From contig NZ_LR590484.1 of the NCBI RefSeq assembly GCF_901482695.1, positions 4,030,001-4,094,000 on the forward strand: a stretch of 64,000 bases of DNA, in the 5' to 3' direction. Of this stretch, positions 1-8,580 are shown one piece after another. Source of the DNA: Sphingobacterium thalpophilum (GTDB lineage Bacteria; Bacteroidota; Bacteroidia; Sphingobacteriales; Sphingobacteriaceae). The notes beneath the pieces were generated by a model that did no database searches, was not told the origin of the DNA, and was given only the letters and a program-made list of their open reading frames with translations. Numbering within the stretch: position 1 is the first letter of the stretch; each line of letters opens with the position of its first letter. The position numbers and the translations under genes were made by a program.

Positions 1-122
1 CCATCATCAAAAATCAAAAAGCAAAGGCATTGCGTCTGGATACACTGGCGGCGATTTGTAAAGCGCTTGATTGCCAGCCGGGGGATTTATTGCAGTATGA
101 TGATGAGGATAAATTGGATTAG
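1..122 (+). CDS. XRE/Cro-CI-type HTH regulator, C-terminal end (5' truncated by window)
   Basis: Only the last 39 codons are present, read from base 3 to the TAG at 120-122. The peptide contains LRLDTLAAICKALDCQPGDL, the recognition-helix and C-terminal part typical of small Cro/CI (YozG-like) single-domain regulators, followed by an acidic tail. Such proteins are usually 65-80 residues and bind DNA as dimers. The target cannot be told. The gene overlaps the 3' end of the convergent fmt gene by 4 bases, so the two stop codons share sequence. Confidence 0.7.
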   Translation, partial: IIKNQKAKALRLDTLAAICKALDCQPGDLLQYDDEDKLD

Positions 123-1036
123 AATCTATACCCCTTTAAAAAATCTGTTATATTCATTTTCTTTTTGCCCTCAAGCTGGAGTTCCGACACTAGGATGTAA
201 CCGTCTTGTGTAGCAAACTTTAGATAACTTTTTCTATCGGTGTGAATGGTTCCCGGGGCATCAGCTGTTACGATGTGTTCTTTTTCTGTTGTGTAGATTT
301 TTAATACCTTGTCATTCAGTAAAGTAAAAGCGGCAGGATAGGGACTTAGCCCTCGAATAAAATTATAGACCACATTGGTTGGTTGGTTCCAGTTTATTTT
401 ACAGTCTTCTTTAAAGATTTTTGGAGCATGTTTCAGCGGTGACGGCGAGGCCATTTCATCCTGTCTCCTTGGCAGTAGGGTGCCTGCTTTCAGTTGTCGG
501 ATGGTTTCGAGCAATGTCTCGGCGCCCGCAACCATCAATTTATCGTGCAGGTCGCCCGCTGTATCGGTCTGTTGGATGGCCACTTTTTTTGATAATAGCA
601 CGTTGCCGGTATCAATTTCATGTTGTAGCAAAAAGGTAGTCACACCTGATTCTTTCTCACCGTTCATAATCGCATGGTTGATCGGAGCAGCTCCTCTGTA
701 TTGGGGTAGTAGCGAGGCGTGTACGTTGACGGTACCGAATTTCGGCATATTCCAGACCACCTCGGGAAGCATTCGAAAGGCAACGACTATCTGTAGGTCT
801 GCTTCAAAGCTCCGCAATTGGGCCAGAAAAGCTTCGTCCCGCAGTTTTACAGGCTGAAGGACGGGGATACGATGTTGTAAAGCGTACAATTTGACCGGTG
901 ACTCATGGATTTTCTGTCCGCGCCCTGCGGGTTTGTCAGGTACCGTAACGACAGCAACTACTTGCTCACCAGATTGAATAAGCGCTTCGAGCGAAGCTAC
1001 AGCAAAATCGGGAGTTCCCATGAAAATGATACGCAT
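119..1036 (-). CDS. fmt: Methionyl-tRNA formyltransferase
   Basis: 305 residues, normal length. Transfers the formyl group from 10-formyltetrahydrofolate to initiator Met-tRNA in the cytoplasm. Seen: N-terminal MGTPDFA nucleotide-fold start, the NVHASLLPQYRGAAPI block containing the catalytic Asn and His, and the EIDTG block with the catalytic Asp, then a C-terminal OB-like domain with the LSPYPAAFT motif. It is divergent from the LolC/E-like permease and its 3' end overlaps the preceding HTH gene by 4 bases. No terminator hairpin is visible between the two convergent stops. Confidence 0.97.
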   Translation of the reverse strand: MRIIFMGTPDFAVASLEALIQSGEQVVAVVTVPDKPAGRGQKIHESPVKLYALQHRIPVLQPVKLRDEAFLAQLRSFEADLQIVVAFRMLPEVVWNMPKFGTVNVHASLLPQYRGAAPINHAIMNGEKESGVTTFLLQHEIDTGNVLLSKKVAIQQTDTAGDLHDKLMVAGAETLLETIRQLKAGTLLPRRQDEMASPSPLKHAPKIFKEDCKINWNQPTNVVYNFIRGLSPYPAAFTLLNDKVLKIYTTEKEHIVTADAPGTIHTDRKSYLKFATQDGYILVSELQLEGKKKMNITDFLKGYRF

Positions 1037-1146
1037 ACGATGAATGATTTTATATTTCCCCGAAATGACAACAGCGCCATCGCAGACTATAAGCTTACTG
1101 GCTGCTAATTATTTGTCATTTCAGTTCTGTAAATAACAAATTTTTA

Positions 1147-1154
1147 TAACTTTG
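1147..1154 (+). promoter_or_regulatory. Bacteroidota -7 box TAACTTTG upstream of the LolC/E-like permease
   Basis: TAACTTTG matches the TAnnTTTG -7 consensus exactly and lies 26 bases before the TTG start at 1181. No TTG at the usual 19-21 base spacing is seen, so the -33 element is weak. Confidence 0.5.
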
Positions 1155-1180
1155 CGAAGTTACATAAATATATTGAAAGC

Positions 1181-2398
1181 TTGAATTTTCCTTATTTTTT
1201 AGCACATAGAATAGCATTTTCTGGCAAACGTACGTTCTCCAAATTGATCGTCCGCGTAACCATAGGGGCAATTGCGCTAGCTATTGCGGCTATTGTAATT
1301 TCCATTGCAGTTTTGCGTGGCTTTAAAGGAGAGATTATTAGCAAGCAACGTGATTTTTTTGCCGATGTGCTGGTGTTACGTTACGATCTTAATAAATCTT
1401 ATGAAAATTCGCCGATATCACTGACCCCTCAGCTCAATAAAGCTATTTTGGGTATTCCACAAGTGTATTCCATCAATTCTTTTGCGACAAAGGCCGGCAT
1501 TATCAACGTTAATGATGAGGTGGAAGGGGTTATTTTGAAAGGAATTGATTCGCTGTACGATCAACAACACATTAAAAATATGCTTGTTGACGGTAGTACA
1601 ATGGATTTTAAAGCTGACAATGTGGGTAATCAGATCCTCGTGTCTAAATATTTGGCTGACCGTCTCATGCTGAAAGTTGGAGATGATTTTATTATGTATT
1701 TCGTACAGGAACCGATTCGCAAACGGAAGTTTGTGATCAAAGGGATATTTAACACCGGATCTGAAGAACTTGATAAAGTGTACGTCATCGGTTCACTGGA
1801 TATTATCCGCAAATTGAGCAATTTAGATGATAACGAAGTCGGCGGATATGAAATCCGTATCAACGATTTTAATCAACTTGAACGGACGACAGCTCAGATC
1901 GAGGATATGCTGCCGATTGATATGCAGGCTATCAATATCAAGGACCGGGTGCCTGATATTTTTCAGTGGCTGGATCTTCTCGATATGAACACGAAGATCA
2001 TTTTTATTCTTATGACAGTCGTCGCTATTATCAATATGATCTCGGCATTGCTGATTACCATCCTCGAACGAACTTCCATGATCGGCATACTTAAGGCATT
2101 GGGGTATCATAATGCCGGCATCAGGCAGGTATTTATGTATAGCGCGTTATACCTAATTGGACTTGGTCTGGTTATCGGCAATCTAATTGGCCTGGGCTTT
2201 TATTTTTTTCAAGACTATACGCATTTTTTTAAACTTGATCAGCAGACCTACTATATCGCTTACGTTGCAGTCAAGCTGTACTGGTCAGACGTCATTCTGG
2301 TGAACCTTTCTGTCGTACTTATCGGGATGATATCGCTGTTTATTCCGTCCATGTTGATTACCAAGATTAGTCCGATTAAAGCAATTTCTTTTAAGTAA
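1181..2398 (+). CDS. LolC/LolE-type ABC transporter permease
   Basis: 405 residues starting with TTG. One N-terminal membrane helix (about residues 24-48, rich in I/A/V), a periplasmic domain of about 200 residues, and three C-terminal helices (about 270-298, 320-345, 372-400) form the MacB-core/FtsX architecture of the lipoprotein-releasing LolCDE permeases. The C-terminal ERTSMIGILKALG motif is the coupling segment of FtsX-type permeases. In this family the partner is a LolD ATPase that extracts lipoproteins from the inner membrane; no ATPase is adjacent here. A specific assignment to LolC or LolE is not possible, and many Bacteroidota carry one merged-type protein. Confidence 0.85.
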   Translation: MNFPYFLAHRIAFSGKRTFSKLIVRVTIGAIALAIAAIVISIAVLRGFKGEIISKQRDFFADVLVLRYDLNKSYENSPISLTPQLNKAILGIPQVYSINSFATKAGIINVNDEVEGVILKGIDSLYDQQHIKNMLVDGSTMDFKADNVGNQILVSKYLADRLMLKVGDDFIMYFVQEPIRKRKFVIKGIFNTGSEELDKVYVIGSLDIIRKLSNLDDNEVGGYEIRINDFNQLERTTAQIEDMLPIDMQAINIKDRVPDIFQWLDLLDMNTKIIFILMTVVAIINMISALLITILERTSMIGILKALGYHNAGIRQVFMYSALYLIGLGLVIGNLIGLGFYFFQDYTHFFKLDQQTYYIAYVAVKLYWSDVILVNLSVVLIGMISLFIPSMLITKISPIKAISFK

Positions 2399-2511
2399 GC
2401 CTTCTTTTACGTCTGATTTTTCCGGAAAAATTGTATTTTTAATGCTGTTAACTATTTTTCAGCTGCGAAGGAAGGCGAATAGAAAATTTTACCGATAGCA
2501 TACGAGCACAT

Positions 2512-4635
2512 ATGAATAAGACTTTTGAGCATATTTCCCACGCTTTTGAAGCGCCGTTACAAAATCCTGTACTTATCTTTTCATTGGTACTTTTTATCAT
2601 TCTTCTTTCGCCGATTATCTTAAGGCCGATTAAAGTGCCTGGGATTATCGGACTGATTATTTCCGGCGTCATTATCGGCCCGCACGGATTGAACTGGCTG
2701 GAAAAGAATTCGGCGATTACGCTATTCTCAACGATAGGTTTGCTCTACATTATGTTTATCGCTGGTTTGGAACTGGATATGAACGAATTTAAAAAAACCA
2801 AAAATAAAAGTTTATTGTTTGGTTTTTTGACCTTTATCGTCCCGATCAGTATTGGTTATCCCGTCTGTCACTGGCTGTTGGGCTATAGCGAGCTTCCTAG
2901 CTTGTTGATTTCGAGTATGTTTGCGACCCACACCCTGGTCTCGTATCCGATCGTTAATAATTATGGGATCTCCAAAATGGAAGCTGTGGCGATTACTATT
3001 GGCGGTACTATATTGACCGATACAGCTGTCCTGATCATATTGGCGGTCATCACAGGCGTGTCCCAGGGCAACATTGGTAACGAATTCTGGATTACCCTTG
3101 CGATCTCTTTCTCCATCTTTCTCTTTATCATGTTCGGTATAATCCCGCGGATTGCGAAGTGGTTTTTCGAACGGTTGGGGAGCGAGAAGACATCGAATTA
3201 TATTTTTGTTCTTTCGGTTGTCTTCTTTGCTGCTTTTTTGGCCGAGATCGCCGGATTGGAACCTATCATCGGCGCTTTTGTGGCGGGGCTGGCCTTAAAT
3301 AAACTAATCCCCCATTCGTCTGCACTGATGAATCGGATCGAATTTATCGGCAACGCGATTTTTATTCCCTTTTTCTTGATTTCAGTGGGGATGATTGTGG
3401 ATGTCAGCGTGATTCTCAAAGGTCCGCAGGCGTTGATTATAGCGGGTACCTTAACCATTGTCGCTATTGTCGGCAAGTATGTTGCTGCCTGGCTTACACA
3501 GAAGGTGTTCCGTTATAGCCGTGGACAGCGAAATCTGATCTTTGGCCTCAGCAGTGCACATGCTGCAGCCACCTTAGCCGTGATTATGGTCGGACACAAA
3601 AATGGGATTATCGACGAAAATGTCTTAAATGGGACGATTTTGCTTATTCTGGTGACCTGTATCGTGGCGACGATCGTGACGGGAAATGCATCCAAAAAAG
3701 TGGTGATGGACGGAGAGCAGGATGAAGAACATACCGATGTTGTGAAGGAAAAGGATGAAAATATCTTAATATCCATAGCGAATATGGACAACATGGAGCC
3801 TATTCTGGATTTCTCGACCTATATTAAAAGTAAAAAATGCACCTATCCTGTAAATATTGTGTCTGTTGTAAAAGATAATGAACAGGCACAATTGAATATG
3901 TCAAAGGCCAGAAAAAATTTAGATAGTATGGTGCGCTATGCTTCCGGTAGCGAAACGAATGTGAATATCAGCGCAACGATCGATCTCAATATCGCCAGTG
4001 GCGTGGCCCGTTCGGCTAAGGAAATATCTGCTAACTGTATTGTGCTGGGCTGGCCCAGCGCAGCTAATTTTATGGACAAATTTGTCGGCGAGAAAACTGA
4101 GAGTATCCTAAACCGAACCTCGGCAAATGTGATGTTTTGTCATTTTAAAAAGCCTTTTATTTCAAATAAATCAATTATAGTATTTGCGCCGCCCATGTGT
4201 GAGGCCGAGTTTGGCTTCGAATATTGGCTTGAAAAAATAATTAAACTAGCGCAGGAACTATCCGTTTCGATTGCTTTTGTGGTCAATCAACGTTCAGCTA
4301 CTGCAATCGATGCGCATCTTACCGAAACAAAAAACTCAGTTCCTGTCACGTTCAAGCCCTATGACGACTGGGATAATCTGCACGGACTAAAGGCATTTAA
4401 ACAAGACGACGCCATGTTTGTATTTGTTTCGGCGCGTAACGGCGATGTATCTTATCGGGATTCCCTGGATGGTATTGCTAAAAAATTGGACCGTATCTAT
4501 GCAAACGAAAATCTTGTTTTGGTGTTTCCTAGTAGGGTGGAGAATGCCCATATCGACGAATATGAGGATGTGGAGGCTGCTCCGATCTTCCGGAAGATTA
4601 GTAAAGAGATAGGAAATATGTTTAATAAAGGATAG
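2512..4635 (+). CDS. Kef/CPA2-type cation:proton antiporter with C-terminal cytoplasmic USP-like domain
   Basis: 707 residues. Residues about 20-400 hold 11-13 hydrophobic helices of the sodium/proton exchanger fold, with RPIKVPGIIGLIISGVIIGP near the N-terminus and the EPIIGAFVAGLALN segment in the core. Residues about 420-705 are soluble, with repeated alpha/beta pattern resembling universal-stress-protein domains (ISIANMDNMEPILDF, CIVLGWPSA). It probably exchanges Na+ or K+ for H+ at the inner membrane; ion choice cannot be read. Stands alone, 26 bases before icd, so read-through into icd is possible. Confidence 0.88.
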   Translation: MNKTFEHISHAFEAPLQNPVLIFSLVLFIILLSPIILRPIKVPGIIGLIISGVIIGPHGLNWLEKNSAITLFSTIGLLYIMFIAGLELDMNEFKKTKNKSLLFGFLTFIVPISIGYPVCHWLLGYSELPSLLISSMFATHTLVSYPIVNNYGISKMEAVAITIGGTILTDTAVLIILAVITGVSQGNIGNEFWITLAISFSIFLFIMFGIIPRIAKWFFERLGSEKTSNYIFVLSVVFFAAFLAEIAGLEPIIGAFVAGLALNKLIPHSSALMNRIEFIGNAIFIPFFLISVGMIVDVSVILKGPQALIIAGTLTIVAIVGKYVAAWLTQKVFRYSRGQRNLIFGLSSAHAAATLAVIMVGHKNGIIDENVLNGTILLILVTCIVATIVTGNASKKVVMDGEQDEEHTDVVKEKDENILISIANMDNMEPILDFSTYIKSKKCTYPVNIVSVVKDNEQAQLNMSKARKNLDSMVRYASGSETNVNISATIDLNIASGVARSAKEISANCIVLGWPSAANFMDKFVGEKTESILNRTSANVMFCHFKKPFISNKSIIVFAPPMCEAEFGFEYWLEKIIKLAQELSVSIAFVVNQRSATAIDAHLTETKNSVPVTFKPYDDWDNLHGLKAFKQDDAMFVFVSARNGDVSYRDSLDGIAKKLDRIYANENLVLVFPSRVENAHIDEYEDVEAAPIFRKISKEIGNMFNKG

Positions 4636-4661
4636 TCTGCTGTCCGCTAAAATCGCTGATT

Positions 4662-5924
4662 ATGTCAAATAAGATCACAATGTCCACCACGGGAACTTTA
4701 CATGTTCCGGATTTTCCAACAATTCCTTTTATTATCGGTGATGGTATAGGCCCCGACTTATGGCATGCCGCAGTCCGTGTTTTTGATAAGGCAGTAGAGA
4801 AAGCCTACCAAGGCCAACGAAGAGTCTCATGGAAAGAAGTACTGGCCGGAGAGAAGGCGTTTAATGAAACGGGAGAGTGGCTGCCTCAGGCAACATTGGA
4901 TATTTTAAGGGAATATCTGGTGGGGATCAAAGGTCCTTTGACAACACCTGTCGGCGGTGGTATTCGCTCGCTGAATGTTGCATTACGCAAGGACCTGGAT
5001 CTGTATGTGTGCCAGCGTCCCACAAAATGGTTTGAGGGGGTACCCTCGCCGGTTAGACATCCTGAATATGTGGATATGGTTATTTTCCGTGAAAATACAG
5101 AGGATATTTACGCTGGGATAGAGTTTCAGGCGGGGAGTCCTGAGTCAAATAAACTGCAGGACTTTTTGCATGACGAATTGAATATTGCCTATAACTTTTC
5201 GACGACCACCGGCGTAGGCGTCAAATTGGTATCAGAGGAGGGATCCAAACGGTTGGTTCGAGCGGCAATCGAACATGCTGTACATCATAAATTACCATCG
5301 GTGACAATTGTCCATAAAGGTAATATCATGAAATATACAGAGGGTGCATTCAAAATATGGGCGTATGAGGTTGCGGAGTCGGAGTTCGCCGATCAGACCT
5401 ACACTTGGGGCCAATGGGAGCGTACGAAAGCAGACAAGGGCGACGAGGCAGCTAATCAACAGCAAAACGAAGCCTTAGCTTCCGGTAAGATACTGATCAA
5501 GGATATCATCGCGGATAATTTTTTGCAGCAGATCTTGCTCAATCCGCGGGATTTTTCAGTGGTCGCTACGCTCAATCTCAATGGGGACTATATTTCTGAT
5601 GCCTTGGCAGCTATGGTTGGCGGAATCGGCATCGCACCGGGGGCCAATATTAATTTCAAAACTGGACATGCCGTGTTCGAAGCAACCCATGGCACTGCGC
5701 CCCGATTTGCCAACACCAACACTATGAATCCTTCGTCCGTTATTCTCAGTGGTGTCATGATGTTTGAATACCTTGGCTGGACAGAAGTTGCACAGACCAT
5801 TGTAAAGGCATTAGGCGAAACCATTTTGGCCAAAACCGTAACAGTTGATTTTTATAATCTCATGCAGGACGCGACTCTGGTCAAAACCAGCGAATTTGCG
5901 GATCGGATTATCGAAAAAATATAA
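4662..5924 (+). CDS. icd: Isocitrate dehydrogenase, type I (E. coli Icd-like)
   Basis: 420 residues, close to E. coli Icd. Oxidatively decarboxylates isocitrate to 2-oxoglutarate in the TCA cycle. Seen: GDGIGPDLW, the substrate-loop TPVGGGIRSLNVALRKDLDL (keeping the Ser equivalent to the E. coli phosphorylation site), VIFRENTEDIYAGIEF, and HGTAPRF. The cofactor-selectivity positions differ from both canonical patterns: the equivalents of E. coli Lys344, Tyr345, Val351, Tyr391 and Arg395 read Arg, Phe, Met, Val and Asn. NADP versus NAD use is therefore not safe to infer. A strong hairpin follows the stop codon. Confidence 0.95.
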   Translation: MSNKITMSTTGTLHVPDFPTIPFIIGDGIGPDLWHAAVRVFDKAVEKAYQGQRRVSWKEVLAGEKAFNETGEWLPQATLDILREYLVGIKGPLTTPVGGGIRSLNVALRKDLDLYVCQRPTKWFEGVPSPVRHPEYVDMVIFRENTEDIYAGIEFQAGSPESNKLQDFLHDELNIAYNFSTTTGVGVKLVSEEGSKRLVRAAIEHAVHHKLPSVTIVHKGNIMKYTEGAFKIWAYEVAESEFADQTYTWGQWERTKADKGDEAANQQQNEALASGKILIKDIIADNFLQQILLNPRDFSVVATLNLNGDYISDALAAMVGGIGIAPGANINFKTGHAVFEATHGTAPRFANTNTMNPSSVILSGVMMFEYLGWTEVAQTIVKALGETILAKTVTVDFYNLMQDATLVKTSEFADRIIEKI

Positions 5925-5947
5925 GCATTTCATTTTTTGGAATATTA

Positions 5948-5978
5948 AGCAGAAATTTGAAAAAATTTCTGCTTTTTT
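5948..5978 (+). terminator. Rho-independent terminator of icd
   Basis: Perfect 10-bp stem AGCAGAAATT / AATTTCTGCT with a 6-base loop, then six T. The T tract touches the ATG of the next small gene at 5979. Confidence 0.88.
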
Positions 5979-6236
5979 ATGAACTACGATCAGCTGCCCC
6001 CATTCGTCAAAGAATCTGTTGTTTTTGATGAGCATGATAAAATCAAACTAAGCCACATTGAGTGCCTGCCTTCACCACAGGAAGTTGATGACTTCTCCGC
6101 GCTGCCTGAAATTTACGAATTATTAAATGCCTTTATCGGCGACCTCTCTACGCGTAATATTCACCTTCAGTTGAAAGCGAAAGAATATTTGCAAGATAAT
6201 CAGATAGATAAGGCCTGGAAAGTGCTGTTGCTCTAA
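5979..6236 (+). CDS. Small hypothetical protein
   Basis: 85 residues, not recognised. The composition is protein-like: acidic, mixed helix, no signal peptide, no membrane segment, with a C-terminal LKAKEYLQDNQIDKAWKVLLL helix that looks like a TPR-type half-repeat. Its ATG directly abuts the T tract of the icd terminator and no good ribosome binding site is seen, so translation may start further in or depend on terminator read-through. It could be a real Sphingobacteriaceae-specific small protein. Confidence 0.5.
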   Translation: MNYDQLPPFVKESVVFDEHDKIKLSHIECLPSPQEVDDFSALPEIYELLNAFIGDLSTRNIHLQLKAKEYLQDNQIDKAWKVLLL

Positions 6237-6327
6237 GCATGTTTACCGCATATATAATACTGTTTGTGCAATCTTTTTATTGAAATGATTTAGAATTTTG
6301 TAAATTTTCAATAAAAAAACAGATTAG

Positions 6328-6358
6328 TTGAAAAATATATAATTTTATTTTACCTTTG
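6328..6358 (+). promoter_or_regulatory. Promoter of serC-serA
   Basis: -33 TTG at 6328-6330 and -7 TACCTTTG at 6351-6358 with a 20-base spacer: a textbook Bacteroidota promoter. Predicted start about 6364, giving a leader of about 60 bases before the ATG at 6424. Confidence 0.75.
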
Positions 6359-6423
6359 ACTTTTAAAACAACGGATTGCTTAACTAGGGTTTTAAATAAG
6401 TAATCAAACAAACTATAACATCA

Positions 6424-7491
6424 ATGAAACATAATTTTGGAGCAGGTCCATGTATTCTGCCAAAGGAAGTATTTCAACAAGCCTCAGAAGCTGTAATTGA
6501 TTTTAACAACACTGGTTTATCAATTTTAGAGATTTCTCACCGTTCCAAAGAGTTTGAAGCAGTGATAGACGAAGCGACGCAGCTAGTACGTGAATTATTG
6601 GCTGTACCACAAGGGTATTCGATCCTTTTCCTGCAGGGGGGGGCGAGCCTACAATTCGCTATGGCGCCTTTAAACTTGTTGCCTGAAGGTGGCAAGGCTG
6701 CCTATCTAGATACAGGTGTATGGGCTACCAAAGCTTTAAAAGAAGCGAAAAAATTTGGTACTGTAGATGTTGTAGCATCTTCCATTGATAAAAACTACGC
6801 TTACATTCCAAAAGGTTATTCTATTCCGAAGGATGCCGCCTATTTTCACTATACGGCGAATAATACAATTTATGGCACGGAAGTGTTCGAAAGACCCGCG
6901 ACAGATCTACCCGTAGTCGTTGATATGTCTTCTGATATCTTTTCGCGCGAGATCAATGTGGCCGATTACGACCTGATCTATGCAGGTGCGCAAAAAAACA
7001 TGGGTCCTGCTGGCGTGACTTTGGTCATTGTAAAAGACGATATTTTGGGTAAGTCCGGCCGTGTACTACCTTCTATGCTTGATTATCAGTTGCATATCAA
7101 TGGTGGCTCCATGTATAATACACCTCCTGTATATTCAATTTTTGTTTCTATGCTAAACTTACGTTGGCTTAAAGCAAAAGGCGGTGTAGCTGTATTGGAG
7201 CAGGAAAATATCATCAAAGCTCGTGCACTGTACGATGAAATTGATCGCAATCCTTTCTTCAAGGGTACGGCTGCCATCGAGGATCGCTCGCGCATGAATG
7301 TAACCTTTGTCATGGATTCCCCAGAACTGGAAGCTGAGTTTCTGGCTTTGGCTAAAGAGCGTAATCTTATCGGCATTAAGGGACACCGTTCAGTAGGTGG
7401 TTTTAGAGCTTCGATTTACAATGCATTGCCGCTGAGTAGCGTAAATGCACTGATCGATGCCATGAAGGAGTTTGAAGACACACATCAATAA
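6424..7491 (+). CDS. serC: Phosphoserine aminotransferase
   Basis: 355 residues. PLP enzyme of class V converting 3-phosphohydroxypyruvate and glutamate to phosphoserine (serine and pyridoxine synthesis). Seen: N-terminal NFGAGPCILPKEV, the phosphate/PLP region FLQGGASLQFAM, and the PLP-lysine block YAGAQKNMGPAG (Lys near residue 191), plus the C-terminal KGHRSVGGFRASIYNA typical of SerC. Followed 17 bases later by serA, so the two form a serine-biosynthesis operon with its own promoter. Confidence 0.97.
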   Translation: MKHNFGAGPCILPKEVFQQASEAVIDFNNTGLSILEISHRSKEFEAVIDEATQLVRELLAVPQGYSILFLQGGASLQFAMAPLNLLPEGGKAAYLDTGVWATKALKEAKKFGTVDVVASSIDKNYAYIPKGYSIPKDAAYFHYTANNTIYGTEVFERPATDLPVVVDMSSDIFSREINVADYDLIYAGAQKNMGPAGVTLVIVKDDILGKSGRVLPSMLDYQLHINGGSMYNTPPVYSIFVSMLNLRWLKAKGGVAVLEQENIIKARALYDEIDRNPFFKGTAAIEDRSRMNVTFVMDSPELEAEFLALAKERNLIGIKGHRSVGGFRASIYNALPLSSVNALIDAMKEFEDTHQ

Positions 7492-7508
7492 CAAATAGAT
7501 TTATCGTA

Positions 7509-8456
7509 ATGAAAATATTAGCGAATGACGGCATTGATCCACTAGGAAAGAAAATGTTGGAAGAGGCCGGTCATAGTGTAGATACAAATCACATCCCACA
7601 AGAAGAATTAGCGGTGAAGCTGCCTGCCTATGATGCTATCACTGTGCGCAGCGCAACCAAAGTACGCCAACCGTTAATTGATGCCTGTCCTAATCTGAAA
7701 GTAATCGGCCGTGGTGGAGTCGGCATGGATAATATTGACGTAGAATATGCCCGTTCCAAGGGGATAGCTGTCGTCAATACGCCGGCAGCATCCTCCCTGT
7801 CTGTTGCAGAATTAGTATTTGCACATTTATTGAATGGTGTACGATTTTTATACGATTCGAATCGCAAAATGCCTGTTGAAGGCAATACAAAGTTTGGCGC
7901 TTTGAAAAAAGCTTATGGCGCTGGTACTGAATTGCGTGGCAAAACAATAGGTATTGTTGGATTTGGACGTATTGGCCGCGAGGTTGCAAAAATTGCACTT
8001 GGGCTAGGTATGGATGTTGTGTACACAGACCTATTTGAAGGTCCTAAAACATTGACCATCGAACTCTCTGGAGGTATAAAGGTAGACGTACCGATCAGAC
8101 AGGTTGAAAAAAGTGAGCTGCTGCAAGTAGCTGATTTCATTTCTTTGCATGTACCGTTTTTAGATGCTCCAGCGATTGGTGCTGCGGAATTTCCATTGTT
8201 GAAGGATGGTGTGGGACTAGTGAATGCTTCACGGGGCGGTGTAATTGATGAATTGGAATTGCTGAAGGCGCTTGACGCAGGCAAAGTTGCGTTTGCAGGG
8301 CTTGATGTTTTCGATAACGAACCGACACCACGTGAGGAAATATTGAAACATCCAAAGATCTCGTTAACACCGCACATTGGGGCAGCTACTAACGAAGCGC
8401 AGGAAAGAATCGGCGAAGAGTTAGCCGGTTTGTTGATCGAAAATTTGAAGAAGTAA
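7509..8456 (+). CDS. serA: D-3-phosphoglycerate dehydrogenase, short type
   Basis: 315 residues. NAD-dependent oxidation of 3-phosphoglycerate, first step of serine synthesis. Seen: substrate-binding N-terminal domain with VRSATKVR, nucleotide-binding GKTIGIVGFGRIGREVA, and the catalytic region NASRGGVIDE ... LDVFDNEP ... LTPHIGA. The protein ends right after the catalytic core, without the ACT domain that mediates serine feedback in longer SerA enzymes; this short form is common in Bacteroidota. Cotranscribed with serC and closed by a strong terminator. Confidence 0.95.
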   Translation: MKILANDGIDPLGKKMLEEAGHSVDTNHIPQEELAVKLPAYDAITVRSATKVRQPLIDACPNLKVIGRGGVGMDNIDVEYARSKGIAVVNTPAASSLSVAELVFAHLLNGVRFLYDSNRKMPVEGNTKFGALKKAYGAGTELRGKTIGIVGFGRIGREVAKIALGLGMDVVYTDLFEGPKTLTIELSGGIKVDVPIRQVEKSELLQVADFISLHVPFLDAPAIGAAEFPLLKDGVGLVNASRGGVIDELELLKALDAGKVAFAGLDVFDNEPTPREEILKHPKISLTPHIGAATNEAQERIGEELAGLLIENLKK

Positions 8457-8479
8457 TTCTTCCGCATAGATAAAGATAT

Positions 8480-8520
8480 GCGGCACAAAACTTTCATGAT
8501 TTTGTGCCGCTTTTTTTTTT
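8480..8520 (+). terminator. Terminator of serC-serA
   Basis: Perfect 11-bp stem GCGGCACAAAA / TTTTGTGCCGC, 9-base loop, then ten T. Confidence 0.93.
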
Positions 8521-8545
8521 AATAAAAAATCATGAATTGCCTATA

Positions 8546-8578
8546 TTGGCGCACAGAAATTTAATAATTGTAACTTTA
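8546..8578 (+). promoter_or_regulatory. Probable promoter of lysC-lysA
   Basis: TTG at 8546-8548 and TAACTTTA at 8571-8578 (one mismatch to TAnnTTTG) with a 22-base spacer. The -7 box ends 2 bases before the ATG at 8581, so if it is used the transcript would begin at or inside the start codon. Confidence 0.4.
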
Positions 8579-8580
8579 GT

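Noticed and set aside
905..1108. 67-codon plus-strand frame over the start of fmt
   Set aside because: Mostly antisense to fmt and runs through the divergent promoter region.
7913..8497. 194-codon open frame antisense to serA
   Set aside because: Fully inside serA on the other strand, low-complexity Ser/Pro-rich translation, no family marks; a frame shadow.
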